DNA from: JACKDW01 sp964621785
Lineage (GTDB): Bacteria > Myxococcota_A > Polyangia > Nannocystales > Nannocystaceae
Assembly (NCBI GenBank): GCA_964621785.1
Contig: CAZUPD010000013.1
Coordinates: 31,823 to 95,822 of the forward strand
Length of the DNA stretch: 64,000 nucleotides
Direction of reading: 5' to 3'
In this document: piece after piece, positions 1-7,303 of the stretch
Layout of the letters: every line of letters starts with the position of its first letter
How positions within the stretch are numbered: position 1 is the first letter of the stretch
Notes under the pieces: generated by a model
Told to the model about the DNA's origin: nothing
Seen by the model: only the letters and a program-made list of their open reading frames with translations
Databases searched by the model: none
Made by a program: the position numbers and the translations under genes

Positions 1-203
1 TCCGCCTGCTCGGTGCAGTTCTCGGATGCCTGGCGATCGCATCGCTGGCACGAGCTGGGCGCGGTGCGAGTCACAGTGGCGTGTTTTTGCACACCACACT
101 GATCGTTTGCTGCTCGGCCGTGATCGCGGCCTGGGTCTTTAACCTCGTCGGTGGGCGTGTAAGCTCCGCCGTCGCTACGGACAAACAACACAGAGACACC
201 TAA
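1..203 (+). CDS. C-terminal end of an integral membrane protein (partial)
   Basis: An open frame enters from the left edge (codons start at base 3) and stops at TAA 201-203, giving about 66 residues. It holds two hydrophobic stretches, one near the start (LLGAVLGCLAIASLA) and one in the middle (LIVCCSAVIAAWVFNLV), followed by a short polar tail. This looks like the last one or two membrane helices of an inner-membrane protein. The family cannot be named from this fragment. About 230 bases without a gene follow. Confidence 0.5.
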   Translation, partial: RLLGAVLGCLAIASLARAGRGASHSGVFLHTTLIVCCSAVIAAWVFNLVGGRVSSAVATDKQHRDT

Positions 204-437
204 TCTCACCAACTCGAACGTCTCATCGCGGCGTTTTACGCCGTTATTGCTGTGGATCCTCGGGACGGGCATGTTGCGGCCTCCGCTTTGGGTCCGCGAC
301 GCGAATTCCGCAGTATCAGTCAGCGCGCGAGTGATGGTTATTGAGCCAACAGGTGAGGGTCGCTATCATCCCGCCGCACCGGAGCACCAAGCGCGCGTCG
401 CACCTACTCCTCCACCTACCCAAGGTTCCGCCGATCC

Positions 438-1718
438 ATGACGTTCTCCCGTTCGACATCCTCCCGCTCACCCGCGACCATCGCACTGTGTGCCGCTCTT
501 TGTAGTGGCTTGGCCCTGGGTCCGAACCCGGTCCTGGCGCAGGAAGCAGGAGCCGACCAACCAGCCGAAGCTCCGGCCGAAGCTGCGCCCGCAGGCCCGC
601 GCGGTCCGACAGCCGCCGACGGAGTTGTGGGATTGATGCGATTTGGTGGAGATCCGGCCGGCGCCGATCTGCGTGTGGCGATCCAAGGTGGGTTTGAGGG
701 GGAGGGGTTCACGGTCAAGGGGGTCGCACTCGACATCGAAACGGCAGCCAAAAAGGTCAAGTGCCGCGGAGATGTCAACGATGACTGTGTGGGCAAGATC
801 GGCCAGTGGCTCAACAAGAAGGGCAAGCAAACCCCTCCGTACACCTACCTGATCTACGGCTCCTACGGCAGTGGTGACGAGGGCAAGGTCACCCGTGTCG
901 TCGTCTACGACCTGACCAACAATGTGCGTGTACAAGAACTCTACGCAACCTACTCGAGCGACGACTTCATCCTCCCGCTGATGTTGCCCAAAGAGGTGAT
1001 CGCCAAGGTCAAGCAGCACATCGAGCCACTGCCGCCGCTGACCGACGAAGAGAAAACGATTATTGCCGAAATCGACGGCGGCCTCACGCCCGAGGACATT
1101 GCCGCCCAAGAGCAGGCCAAGCGTGATGCCGAGGCCGAAATCGCCTCGCGTCCCACCGGTCCGATCACCACCGACCACATCAAGGTCGACCTCAAAGCCG
1201 ATCACGCGAAGTACTGCCGCAAGGAAAAACGCAAAAAACGAGAAAACAAGGACGATCCGAAGGACCTGCGCCCGTCGTGTAAGTTGGGGCCGACCTTTGG
1301 ATATTGGCAGACCCGTGCCTGGGTTGCGCTCGGGTTGACGGGTGGTGCCCTCGCCACCAGCGGGATCCTCTACATCGCCGGACTCGCCAAGCGCGGGAGT
1401 TACAAGTCGGCAGTCGACAGTTTAGAAGCTGCCGCCCTCGATCCGGGGATTCCGGCAAACTCCGAGGAGTACACCAACCTCGCCTCGGATGTTGCAGCCA
1501 AGGGAGGCGAGATGCGTCGCATGTTGATCGGCGGCGACATCGCTCTGGCCACCAGCGTCGCCCTAGTCGGCGTGTTGGCGATCATCATCTACCAGGATCG
1601 CAAAGAGGCCAAGGACTGGATCACCGAAGAAAAGGCCCTTGCCGGGCTCCGCAATTTCCGGGTCGGTCCGATGGTCGGCAAGGGGTTCCAGGGCGCGTCG
1701 CTCGGGTTCCACTTCTGA
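438..1718 (+). CDS. Exported protein with two internal hydrophobic segments, unknown function
   Basis: The 426-residue product starts with a signal peptide (hydrophobic core around residues 14-33, likely cleavage near VLA-QE). A mature region of about 250 residues follows, with an Ala/Pro-rich segment just after cleavage and a charged Lys/Glu/Asp-rich segment around residues 255-280. Two hydrophobic segments lie near residues 293-315 and 360-385. The extreme C-terminus ends in Phe (GFHF), as outer-membrane proteins often do. I recognise no catalytic domain. It resembles envelope proteins of unknown role that are common in myxobacteria. A strong hairpin terminator follows directly, so it is probably a single-gene transcript. 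Confidence 0.75.
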   Translation: MTFSRSTSSRSPATIALCAALCSGLALGPNPVLAQEAGADQPAEAPAEAAPAGPRGPTAADGVVGLMRFGGDPAGADLRVAIQGGFEGEGFTVKGVALDIETAAKKVKCRGDVNDDCVGKIGQWLNKKGKQTPPYTYLIYGSYGSGDEGKVTRVVVYDLTNNVRVQELYATYSSDDFILPLMLPKEVIAKVKQHIEPLPPLTDEEKTIIAEIDGGLTPEDIAAQEQAKRDAEAEIASRPTGPITTDHIKVDLKADHAKYCRKEKRKKRENKDDPKDLRPSCKLGPTFGYWQTRAWVALGLTGGALATSGILYIAGLAKRGSYKSAVDSLEAAALDPGIPANSEEYTNLASDVAAKGGEMRRMLIGGDIALATSVALVGVLAIIIYQDRKEAKDWITEEKALAGLRNFRVGPMVGKGFQGASLGFHF

Positions 1719-1740
1719 TTCTCGCGGCTGCGAACTGCGA

Positions 1741-1775
1741 AGCCACGGTTGTACACGCAACCGTGGCTTTTTGTT
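1741..1775 (+). terminator. Rho-independent terminator after the exported-protein gene
   Basis: An 11-bp perfect stem (AGCCACGGTTG at 1741-1751, its complement at 1758-1768) encloses a 6-base loop and is followed by TTTTGTTT. The stem-loop apex also forms a near-match (TGTACACGCA at 1750) to the dispersed palindrome of this window. Confidence 0.85.
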
Positions 1776-1797
1776 TCAATCGTTGTGCCTACAAGAA

Positions 1798-1822
1798 AAC
1801 CCGATGTCGTTGACATCGGGTT
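1798..1822 (-). terminator. Terminator for the thioredoxin gene (minus strand)
   Basis: An 11-bp perfect stem (AACCCGATGTC at 1798-1808 with its complement at 1812-1822) has a 3-base loop. On the minus strand it is followed by a T-rich run (TTCTTGTAG). It lies about 40 bases past the trxA stop codon. Confidence 0.75.
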
Positions 1823-1859
1823 GACTCAAACAGATCGTCACCGCGCGGTGACGGGGGGA

Positions 1860-2192
1860 TCAGAGGTTGCGCTCGATGAGCGCTTGCAGCGGACCCCGGG
1901 CGCCCGGGTTGCCGACCATCTTGTCGACGAGCTCGCCACCCTTGAACACGAGGAGCGTTGGAATGCTGCGCACACTGTAGGATGCGGGGGTTTTCGGGTT
2001 GCTGTCGATGTCGACCTTGACGATCTTGCACCGGCCGGCAAATGAGTCGGCGAGGGCTTCGAGGTGGGGAGCAATCGAACGACAGGGGCCGCACCAGGTC
2101 GCCCAAAAGTCGACCAGAACGGGAACTTCGGAATCGAGCACATCGGCCTTAAAGCTGTCGTCGGTGGATTGGTGAATGTTTGCAGATGCCAT
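1860..2192 (-). CDS. trxA: Thioredoxin
   Basis: A 110-residue cytoplasmic thioredoxin, the usual length. The active-site motif WCGPC has Cys34 and Cys37, and the cis-proline loop SIPT has Pro78. It reduces protein disulfides using electrons from thioredoxin reductase. The frame stays open upstream to base 2396. I chose ATG at 2192 because a GAGGGG ribosome site lies 9 bases before it and the protein then begins where the family normally does. It is transcribed alone, away from the next gene, and has its own terminator. Confidence 0.95.
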   Translation of the reverse strand: MASANIHQSTDDSFKADVLDSEVPVLVDFWATWCGPCRSIAPHLEALADSFAGRCKIVKVDIDSNPKTPASYSVRSIPTLLVFKGGELVDKMVGNPGARGPLQALIERNL

Positions 2193-2430
2193 ATCGGTGA
2201 ACCCCTCGGAGGGTGGAAGTTGGGCGAGCATGCGGCCTGCGCGTGCGTTGTGCAAGCGCCCACAACGTGAGTTGCACAGCCGAGGCCCGTCGATGAACAA
2301 CCTTAGCAGAGGTGTGCCGGGACCTGTCAGTGCGAGTGTGCCGACGACGATGGAATCGACCGGGAGGTCGCAAAGTCGGGTTGCAAATGCACACACCCGT
2401 CACATGTACGCTTCTCGATCTTCGTGTCCC

Positions 2431-2541
2431 GTTCGGTCGCCTGCCTGATAGGAGTACATGCTTCTACGCAACGCCTGCGCGCAAGCAGCTGAGCGCTTCT
2501 TTGTTCGGTCGCCTGCTTGATAGGAGTACATGCTTCTACGC
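2431..2541. repeat. Pair of 39-bp direct repeats
   Basis: Bases 2431-2469 and 2503-2541 are identical except for one C/T difference, 72 bases apart. Both contain GGAGTACATGCTTCTACGC. They lie between trxA and the next gene, outside any supported coding frame. No terminal inverted repeats or ORF link them to a known mobile element. Confidence 0.85.
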
Positions 2542-2542
2542 C

Positions 2543-2563
2543 GCGAGAAAAACCACAGGCTGC
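2543..2563 (+). promoter_or_regulatory. 21-bp leader motif also found before the gene at 23885
   Basis: The 21 bases here differ at only two positions from 23834-23854, just upstream of another gene. The core AACCACAGGCTGC recurs at 17698-17710, immediately before the Lgt-like gene. All three are on the + strand ahead of + strand genes, 8 to 43 bases before the start codon. It could be a promoter element or protein-binding site. The function is unknown. Confidence 0.35.
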
Positions 2564-2605
2564 GGGTCCGGCGAAGTGGGTGAAAAGTCGGTACTCTTGC
2601 CGGCC

Positions 2606-2980
2606 ATGGCCCGGATCTTTATCGCCCAAACCAAAATCGACGCGTGGATGTCCGCGGGGCGAGTCCACCTCGACCAAACCACGCTGCGCCTGCCGGTCGG
2701 GAGTGGTTCGCTCATCCTGGGCATCGAAGCGGCCGTGTTTGTCGAGAGAATCGACGGTGGCGATCCGGATGAGCTCAAACTCCTGGGAAAAGTCAGAACT
2801 GCGCGCGAGGTCACCGCGGTACAGGGGGAGCTGTTTGGAACGTCGATGGTCGTCGGCGATTACTCGTACACGGTGAGGCCCGGGTTTCTCGCTACCTATC
2901 GTTCGGTACCGGGGCAGCCGCCACAACTCGACCCGGCGACGTGGGCCAGGCTACGCACGGCACTTGTCGCGCTCGGCTAG
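2606..2980 (+). CDS. Small conserved-looking protein, unknown function
   Basis: A 124-residue protein with no signal peptide and no membrane segment, starting MARIFIAQTKID. The frame runs back to 2312, but that extension covers the direct-repeat region, so ATG 2606 is preferred. The ribosome site is weak. The sequence is mixed alpha/beta in character, with no motif I recognise. The YSYTVRPGFLATYR segment may be a beta hairpin. The compact size and normal codon use suggest a real cytoplasmic protein. Confidence 0.6.
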   Translation: MARIFIAQTKIDAWMSAGRVHLDQTTLRLPVGSGSLILGIEAAVFVERIDGGDPDELKLLGKVRTAREVTAVQGELFGTSMVVGDYSYTVRPGFLATYRSVPGQPPQLDPATWARLRTALVALG

Positions 2981-3322
2981 CCCCGGATTCCCGAGCGTGC
3001 ACGCCCATTCTCTCGACCTCTTTCTTGCGCGCCATGTAACCGTGGGTGCGGGCGGTTGCCAGTCGTTGGTGCGTATACATTGAAAATTTGTCGTCAGCCT
3101 GCGGTCGCTCGGATCCGCCGTCAGCTCGGATGACAGCTAACGGTGTCTCACGGTTGTTCCCCAGGTGTGAGGACTCGAGGCCTTCGCGTTCGCGGACTCA
3201 GGTAAGGGAAGCCCGAGGATCGGTCGTTACCTTCGGTTTTCCGCGCCCTGCCGCGGCATGTTTTGCGCTGCGTCGCGCGCGTGGTTTTTCTCGCCGTGCC
3301 TGGTACCTTTGCGGTGCTCGCC
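2981..3322. other. Intergenic region without a recognised gene
   Basis: About 340 bases ahead of the haem operon. I see one near-match to the dispersed palindrome (TGCGTATACA at 3070) and no convincing RNA gene or terminator. Short frames here lack ribosome sites. The haem-operon promoter should lie in this stretch, but no canonical -35/-10 pair is clear. Confidence 0.5.
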
Positions 3323-4111
3323 ATGGTTGTGGTTCTGTTCGTTTTCGCCGCCTTGATGTACGGCACCGCCTCGTTCGCCCACGGCGTCGAGGGTGAACGG
3401 GCCGAACGCATGCGCGCGCGCGCGACTGTGTTTTTAGCTCTCGCAGCGCTGCTTCACCTCGGTTGTATCGGCGGCCAGTGCGTCGAGGGGGACCACCCAT
3501 TTAAATCTGTGTTTCTCGCCACCAGCCTCGGGGCACTGATCGCCGTGCTCGGGTTTTTATTGGTCGCCATCCGCAAACCGATCCACTCGCTCGGAGCCCT
3601 GCTCGCACCGATCGGCCTTGCCGGCCTTGTCCTCGGGGTAATGTTTGCAGATACAGTTGTCGATCGACTCCCGGCTTCGCGGGTACTTGTCACTGCACAT
3701 ATTAGCCTCGCGACCGCCGGGCTCGCGGGATTTACCCTCGCCGCCGGGGTGGCGAGTGTCTACTTGGCGATGGAACGCCGCCTGCGACAGAAGATCTTTC
3801 GCCCGCGTCCAGGAGGGGTTTCCCTCGCCGGCCTCGATCGCCTCCACCATCGCCTGATGTTGATCGTCACCCCGGTGGTGACCCTGGCGATCGTCACCGG
3901 TGTTCTTTGGATCCTACGGGCAGGTGGCCCCGAGATGCTCGGCGCCCGCTGGCCCGAATTGTTGGCCGCCGGCGGGACCTGGCTGATCAGTGTCGGGATG
4001 TTGGTTTTGCGAGCGCTGTTCGGGGTCCGTGGGCGCCAGGCCGCCCGCCTGACCCTGCTCGCCTTTGCCTGCCTCCTCTTGATTTACGTCTATTACGGGG
4101 TGCGCTCGTGA
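3323..4111 (+). CDS. HemX/CcsA-like membrane protein ahead of hemA
   Basis: A polytopic membrane protein of about 262 residues with roughly eight hydrophobic helices and few charges, ending LLLIYVYYGVRS. The order (this gene, then hemA, then hemC) matches the HemX-type, CcsA-related protein found before hemA in many bacteria, where it affects glutamyl-tRNA reductase level or cytochrome assembly. The HLGC...H spacing and a helix with TAHISLATAGLAGF support the CcsA family. The frame is open to a TTG at 3263. ATG 3323 gives the usual short N-terminus before helix 1, but no clear ribosome site decides it. The stop overlaps the hemA start. Confidence 0.75.
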   Translation: MVVVLFVFAALMYGTASFAHGVEGERAERMRARATVFLALAALLHLGCIGGQCVEGDHPFKSVFLATSLGALIAVLGFLLVAIRKPIHSLGALLAPIGLAGLVLGVMFADTVVDRLPASRVLVTAHISLATAGLAGFTLAAGVASVYLAMERRLRQKIFRPRPGGVSLAGLDRLHHRLMLIVTPVVTLAIVTGVLWILRAGGPEMLGARWPELLAAGGTWLISVGMLVLRALFGVRGRQAARLTLLAFACLLLIYVYYGVRS

Positions 4112-5457
4112 GCGAGATTTTGGCTGTCGGCCTCAACCACAAGACCGCGCCCGTCGAGTTGCGCGAGCGCTTGGCCATGGGGTCGCAGGAGATCCGCGAG
4201 TTGCTTTCACCGCTGGTCAGTGCCGGGCTAGGCGAGGCAATGGTTGTATCGACATGTAATCGCGTCGAGATCTACGGCGTTTCCACCGAAGGCCGGGTCG
4301 GCGACCGGATCCTCGATGCACTTGCCGGCATGCGCAACCTCGACCTCGGTGATCTGCGGCGACACACGTTTGTCCGCTCGGCGGCCTCGGCTGTGCGCCA
4401 CATTTTTCGCGTCGCCGCCAGCCTCGAGTCGATGGTCGTCGGCGAGCCACAGATCCTCGGTCAGGTCAAAGAGGCCTACGAGTTGGCCAAACGCGAGAAC
4501 ACCGTCGGAGCCGTCCTCGATCGTTGTATGACCATGGCGTTTCGCGGAGCCAAACGGGTCCGCACCGAAACCGAAATTGCCCGCGGAGCCGCCAGTGTTT
4601 CCTCGGTCGCCGTCGATCTGGCGATGAGTATCTTCGGCGAGCTACGCGGGTGTGGCGTGTTATTGGTCGGTGCTGGCGAGATGGCCCAACAGGCAGGCGT
4701 CTATCTACGTGCGGGTGGAGTCGCGGAGCTCACAGTTGTCAACCGCAGCCGCGAACGCGGCGAGCGTCTCGCCCGCGAGCTCGGTGGTCACTATGTCGCT
4801 TGGGACAGCTTAGAACAACAACTCCGCCGCGCCGACATCGTGGTGACAAGTACCGGGGCGACCCAACCGATCATCGACCGGACGCTCATGAAGCGCGTCC
4901 TACGAGCACGTAGGGGCGAGCCTGTTTTTTTGGTCGACATCGCCGTGCCCCGCGACGTCGCTCCCGAGGTCAGCAGCCTCGACCAAGTGTTTTTGTACAA
5001 CATCGACGATCTACAAGGGATCGTGCACGACAACATGCGGGCGCGCAGTGCCGAGGCCGAACGCGCGGCGGCCCTGGTCGACGAGGAGGTCGACAACTTT
5101 CTCTCGTGGCAACGCACCCGGGCCATCGGTCCCCTGATCGGAAGTCTCCAACGCCACGCCCGGTCGATTGTCGAGGCCGAGATGGAGCGCACCAAGTCCA
5201 AATTACGCACCCTTGATGCCGAGCAGCAGGCGATCGTTCAATCGGTGGTCCGCGGCGTGGTCAAAAAATTGCTTCACCAACCGATGGTGACGCTGCGGGC
5301 CGCGGCGAGCGAGGGAAGTCCAAGTGGGATCGACTTGGCGACCGCACTCGAGGAATTGTTTGCATTGCAGCCCGAGGGGACTCCGGCGGCAAAAGCCCTC
5401 AAGGCAGCGACCGCCGACGAAGATCCGGTGATCGGCTCGCCCGAACCATCGCGCTAG
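4108..5457 (+). CDS. hemA: Glutamyl-tRNA reductase
   Basis: The 449-residue enzyme reduces glutamyl-tRNA(Glu) to glutamate-1-semialdehyde with NADPH, the first step of C5-pathway haem synthesis. The N-terminal domain has GLNHKTAPVELRE and the catalytic Cys50 in STCNRVEIYG. The NADPH domain has LLVGAGEMAQQ near residue 187. A C-terminal helical dimerisation region follows. The GTG start at 4108 overlaps the TGA of the upstream gene (GTGA), so the two are translationally coupled. The longer frame back to 3907 lies inside that gene and is not used. Length is normal for the family. Confidence 0.96.
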   Translation: MSEILAVGLNHKTAPVELRERLAMGSQEIRELLSPLVSAGLGEAMVVSTCNRVEIYGVSTEGRVGDRILDALAGMRNLDLGDLRRHTFVRSAASAVRHIFRVAASLESMVVGEPQILGQVKEAYELAKRENTVGAVLDRCMTMAFRGAKRVRTETEIARGAASVSSVAVDLAMSIFGELRGCGVLLVGAGEMAQQAGVYLRAGGVAELTVVNRSRERGERLARELGGHYVAWDSLEQQLRRADIVVTSTGATQPIIDRTLMKRVLRARRGEPVFLVDIAVPRDVAPEVSSLDQVFLYNIDDLQGIVHDNMRARSAEAERAAALVDEEVDNFLSWQRTRAIGPLIGSLQRHARSIVEAEMERTKSKLRTLDAEQQAIVQSVVRGVVKKLLHQPMVTLRAAASEGSPSGIDLATALEELFALQPEGTPAAKALKAATADEDPVIGSPEPSR

Positions 5458-5723
5458 TGATTCGCAAAACCAACCCCCGAGGAGCGAGGCTCCGAGAGAG
5501 AGTCCCATCGCGTACCCAATGATTCCAGACCTTTACAGGGGGTGTTCGACTCCTGGGATCGACGTCGTCCGGTCGAGTGCGTATACAAATGACCGGTACA
5601 GCCGGGCCCGAAGCGACCCACCGCGACAGGTACCTGATCCCGGCTCACAAATCGCCGGACATCGTGACAAGGCTTTTCGCAGCCGGCATTTTCGGCGAAA
5701 CTTCGCACCACGTCGCGGCCCTC

Positions 5724-6722
5724 ATGCCTATGGACTCAGCCAACCACCCCCCCTCAACTTCTCCCGACCTCCGTCGTCCCCTGCGGATCGGCACCCGACG
5801 ATCGCGTCTCGCCCTGTGGCAAGCCAATTGGGTACGCGACCAGTTGCGGGCGCAGTGGGGGCAAAGCCTCGTGGTCGAGTTGGTCGAGATCGTGACCGAC
5901 GGCGATCGGATCCAGGATCGGCCGCTACACCAGATCGGCGGCAAAGGGCTGTTTGTCAACGGAATCGAGGAACGGCTGAGCTCCGGCGATGTCGACCTCG
6001 CGGTCCACAGCATGAAGGACTTGCCCGGACAGTTGGCCGACGGGCTTAAAATTGTGTGTACACCAAAACGTGCCGATCCCCGCGATGCTCTGATCGTGCG
6101 AGAAGGTGTGTGTACATCGAAACCCACCGTCGAAACCCTGCCCGCCGGTGCGCGGGTCGGGACCACGAGTCTGCGGCGGACCGCACTCGTTCGTCGACTC
6201 GCGCCCGGCGTCGACGTGCAATCTCTCCGCGGCAATGTGCCGACACGCCTCAAAAAACTCGACGATGGACAGTTTGACGCGATCTTGTTGGCGGCCGCTG
6301 GACTGCACCGGCTCGAGCTCCAGCACCGGATCAGCGCCTACCTCGATCCGGCCGTGTTTTGTCCCGCAGCGACCCAAGGCATCTTGGCACTGGAAGCCCG
6401 TGGCGATGACACGTGGGTACACGGTTTGGTCGCGCCCCTCGGTCACGGGCCAACATCTCGGGTCGCGGCCGCCGAGCGGGCATTTCTCGCCCGCCTCGAG
6501 GGGGGTTGTCAGGTGCCGATGGGCTGTTTTGCCGAGCCCGATGGCGAAGGTGGATTGACGCTGCGGGGCATTGTCGCCGACCCTTCCGGCGCACCCTATT
6601 ACAGCGCGACCACAGCGGGCCGAAACGACCCGACCGACTTAGGCACCCAACTCGCCGAGCAACTGCTTGCGCAGGGAGCCGGCGGTGTCCTCGAATCCCT
6701 CAAACTCGGAGCCCCAGCGTGA
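5724..6722 (+). CDS. hemC: Hydroxymethylbilane synthase (porphobilinogen deaminase)
   Basis: The 332-residue enzyme joins four porphobilinogen molecules into hydroxymethylbilane. It shows IGTRRSRLALWQAN at the N-terminus, the SMKDLP segment, and the dipyrromethane-attachment Cys262 in GGCQVPMG. ATG 5724 or ATG 5730 is the likely start, since the frame to 5577 adds a tail not found in the family. It follows hemA after 266 bases. A 5-bp hairpin without a T-run occurs in that gap at about 5480, so read-through is possible. A small lipoprotein gene follows after 20 bases. Confidence 0.95.
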   Translation: MPMDSANHPPSTSPDLRRPLRIGTRRSRLALWQANWVRDQLRAQWGQSLVVELVEIVTDGDRIQDRPLHQIGGKGLFVNGIEERLSSGDVDLAVHSMKDLPGQLADGLKIVCTPKRADPRDALIVREGVCTSKPTVETLPAGARVGTTSLRRTALVRRLAPGVDVQSLRGNVPTRLKKLDDGQFDAILLAAAGLHRLELQHRISAYLDPAVFCPAATQGILALEARGDDTWVHGLVAPLGHGPTSRVAAAERAFLARLEGGCQVPMGCFAEPDGEGGLTLRGIVADPSGAPYYSATTAGRNDPTDLGTQLAEQLLAQGAGGVLESLKLGAPA

Positions 6723-6742
6723 ATCACCAGGAGAACTCTCGC

Positions 6743-7054
6743 GTGACAGTGCAGCGCCAATTCGATTTGCCGTGCGTACTGACACTCATTTGTATGTGCA
6801 TGGCTTTGACCGCCTGTGGACGCCCGAGCAATCGCCAGTTGTGTGAGAAGGCGGCGGAAATGACTGCAGTTGAGAACCCCCGGCGGACGATCGACGAACG
6901 ATTTTACACTCGTTGTGAACGCAAGGTCCAGGACATGCGCCTCAACGCCGGTGTGCTGCGGTTTGGTGGCGTCGCCAGTTGCATGCAACAGGCTGGGACT
7001 CTCAAAGAATTTTATGACTGCGGAGTCCCGGACAAGCCGCCGCCGCGTCACTGA
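6743..7054 (+). CDS. Small cysteine-containing lipoprotein
   Basis: A 103-residue protein with a lipoprotein signal (MALTAC, lipid on the Cys near residue 25) and a mature part of about 78 residues carrying four further Cys, probably two disulfides. The GTG start is set by AGGAG at 6729-6733, nine bases upstream. It lies 20 bases after hemC and is probably co-transcribed. The family is not recognised. The signal peptide holds one exact dispersed palindrome (TGTATGTGCA at 6791), which writes the unusual Ile-Cys-Met-Cys-Met run. Confidence 0.75.
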   Translation: MTVQRQFDLPCVLTLICMCMALTACGRPSNRQLCEKAAEMTAVENPRRTIDERFYTRCERKVQDMRLNAGVLRFGGVASCMQQAGTLKEFYDCGVPDKPPPRH

Positions 7055-7083
7055 CCGAATCGCGGTCGCTCAATGGTCGGTCC

Positions 7084-7255
7084 GCCAGAAACTTGCAGGT
7101 GCATCGCAGGTCGATCCGTCCGTCGAATGGCCGGGTAGGGTGCGAGTGTGCCCGTCGCTGTCGCATCGGGATGAACCATGTTCGAACGGGCGCCAGAAAC
7201 TTGCAGGTGCACAACTGCGTCGATGTACCGTCGACGAGTGAGCGAGTGTGCCCGT
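7084..7255. repeat. Partial tandem duplication carrying the dispersed palindrome
   Basis: A 20-base word (GCCAGAAACTTGCAGGTGCA) occurs at 7084 and again at 7192. Both copies are followed later by GCGAGTGTGCCCGT (7142 and 7242). The two units therefore look like a diverged tandem duplication of about 100-108 bp, each with an exact TGCAGGTGCA. It lies in the 249-bp gap before the large lipoprotein gene. Confidence 0.8.
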
Positions 7256-7303
7256 GGGCACAGCGCTTGCGGGAAATTGACAGTGCATGCACCATTGCCC
7301 CGC

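Larger units (their letters stand above)
2193..2605. other. 413-bp intergenic region with direct repeats
   Basis: This gap separates the divergent trxA and the small gene at 2606. It holds one exact dispersed palindrome (TGCAAATGCA at 2382), a 39-bp direct repeat in two copies, and a 21-bp leader-like motif at 2543-2563. No convincing coding frame or RNA gene is seen. The long reading frames that cross it are not supported by start signals. Confidence 0.6.

Noticed and set aside
2312..2605. Upstream extension of the small gene at 2606
   Set aside because: It covers direct repeats and yields a repeated, unlikely protein (DRSTCFYA twice).
3907..4107. N-terminal extension of HemA
   Set aside because: The frame is open but lies inside the HemX-like gene. 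GTG 4108 gives the exact family start.
5458..5723. Terminator between hemA and hemC
   Set aside because: The GGAGC-GAG-GCTCC hairpin near 5480 has only 5 bp and no T-run, so it is not called.
6960..6985. TTGCATGCAA as a member of the palindrome family
   Set aside because: The arms overlap with no two-base spacer, so it does not fit TGYANNTRCA.
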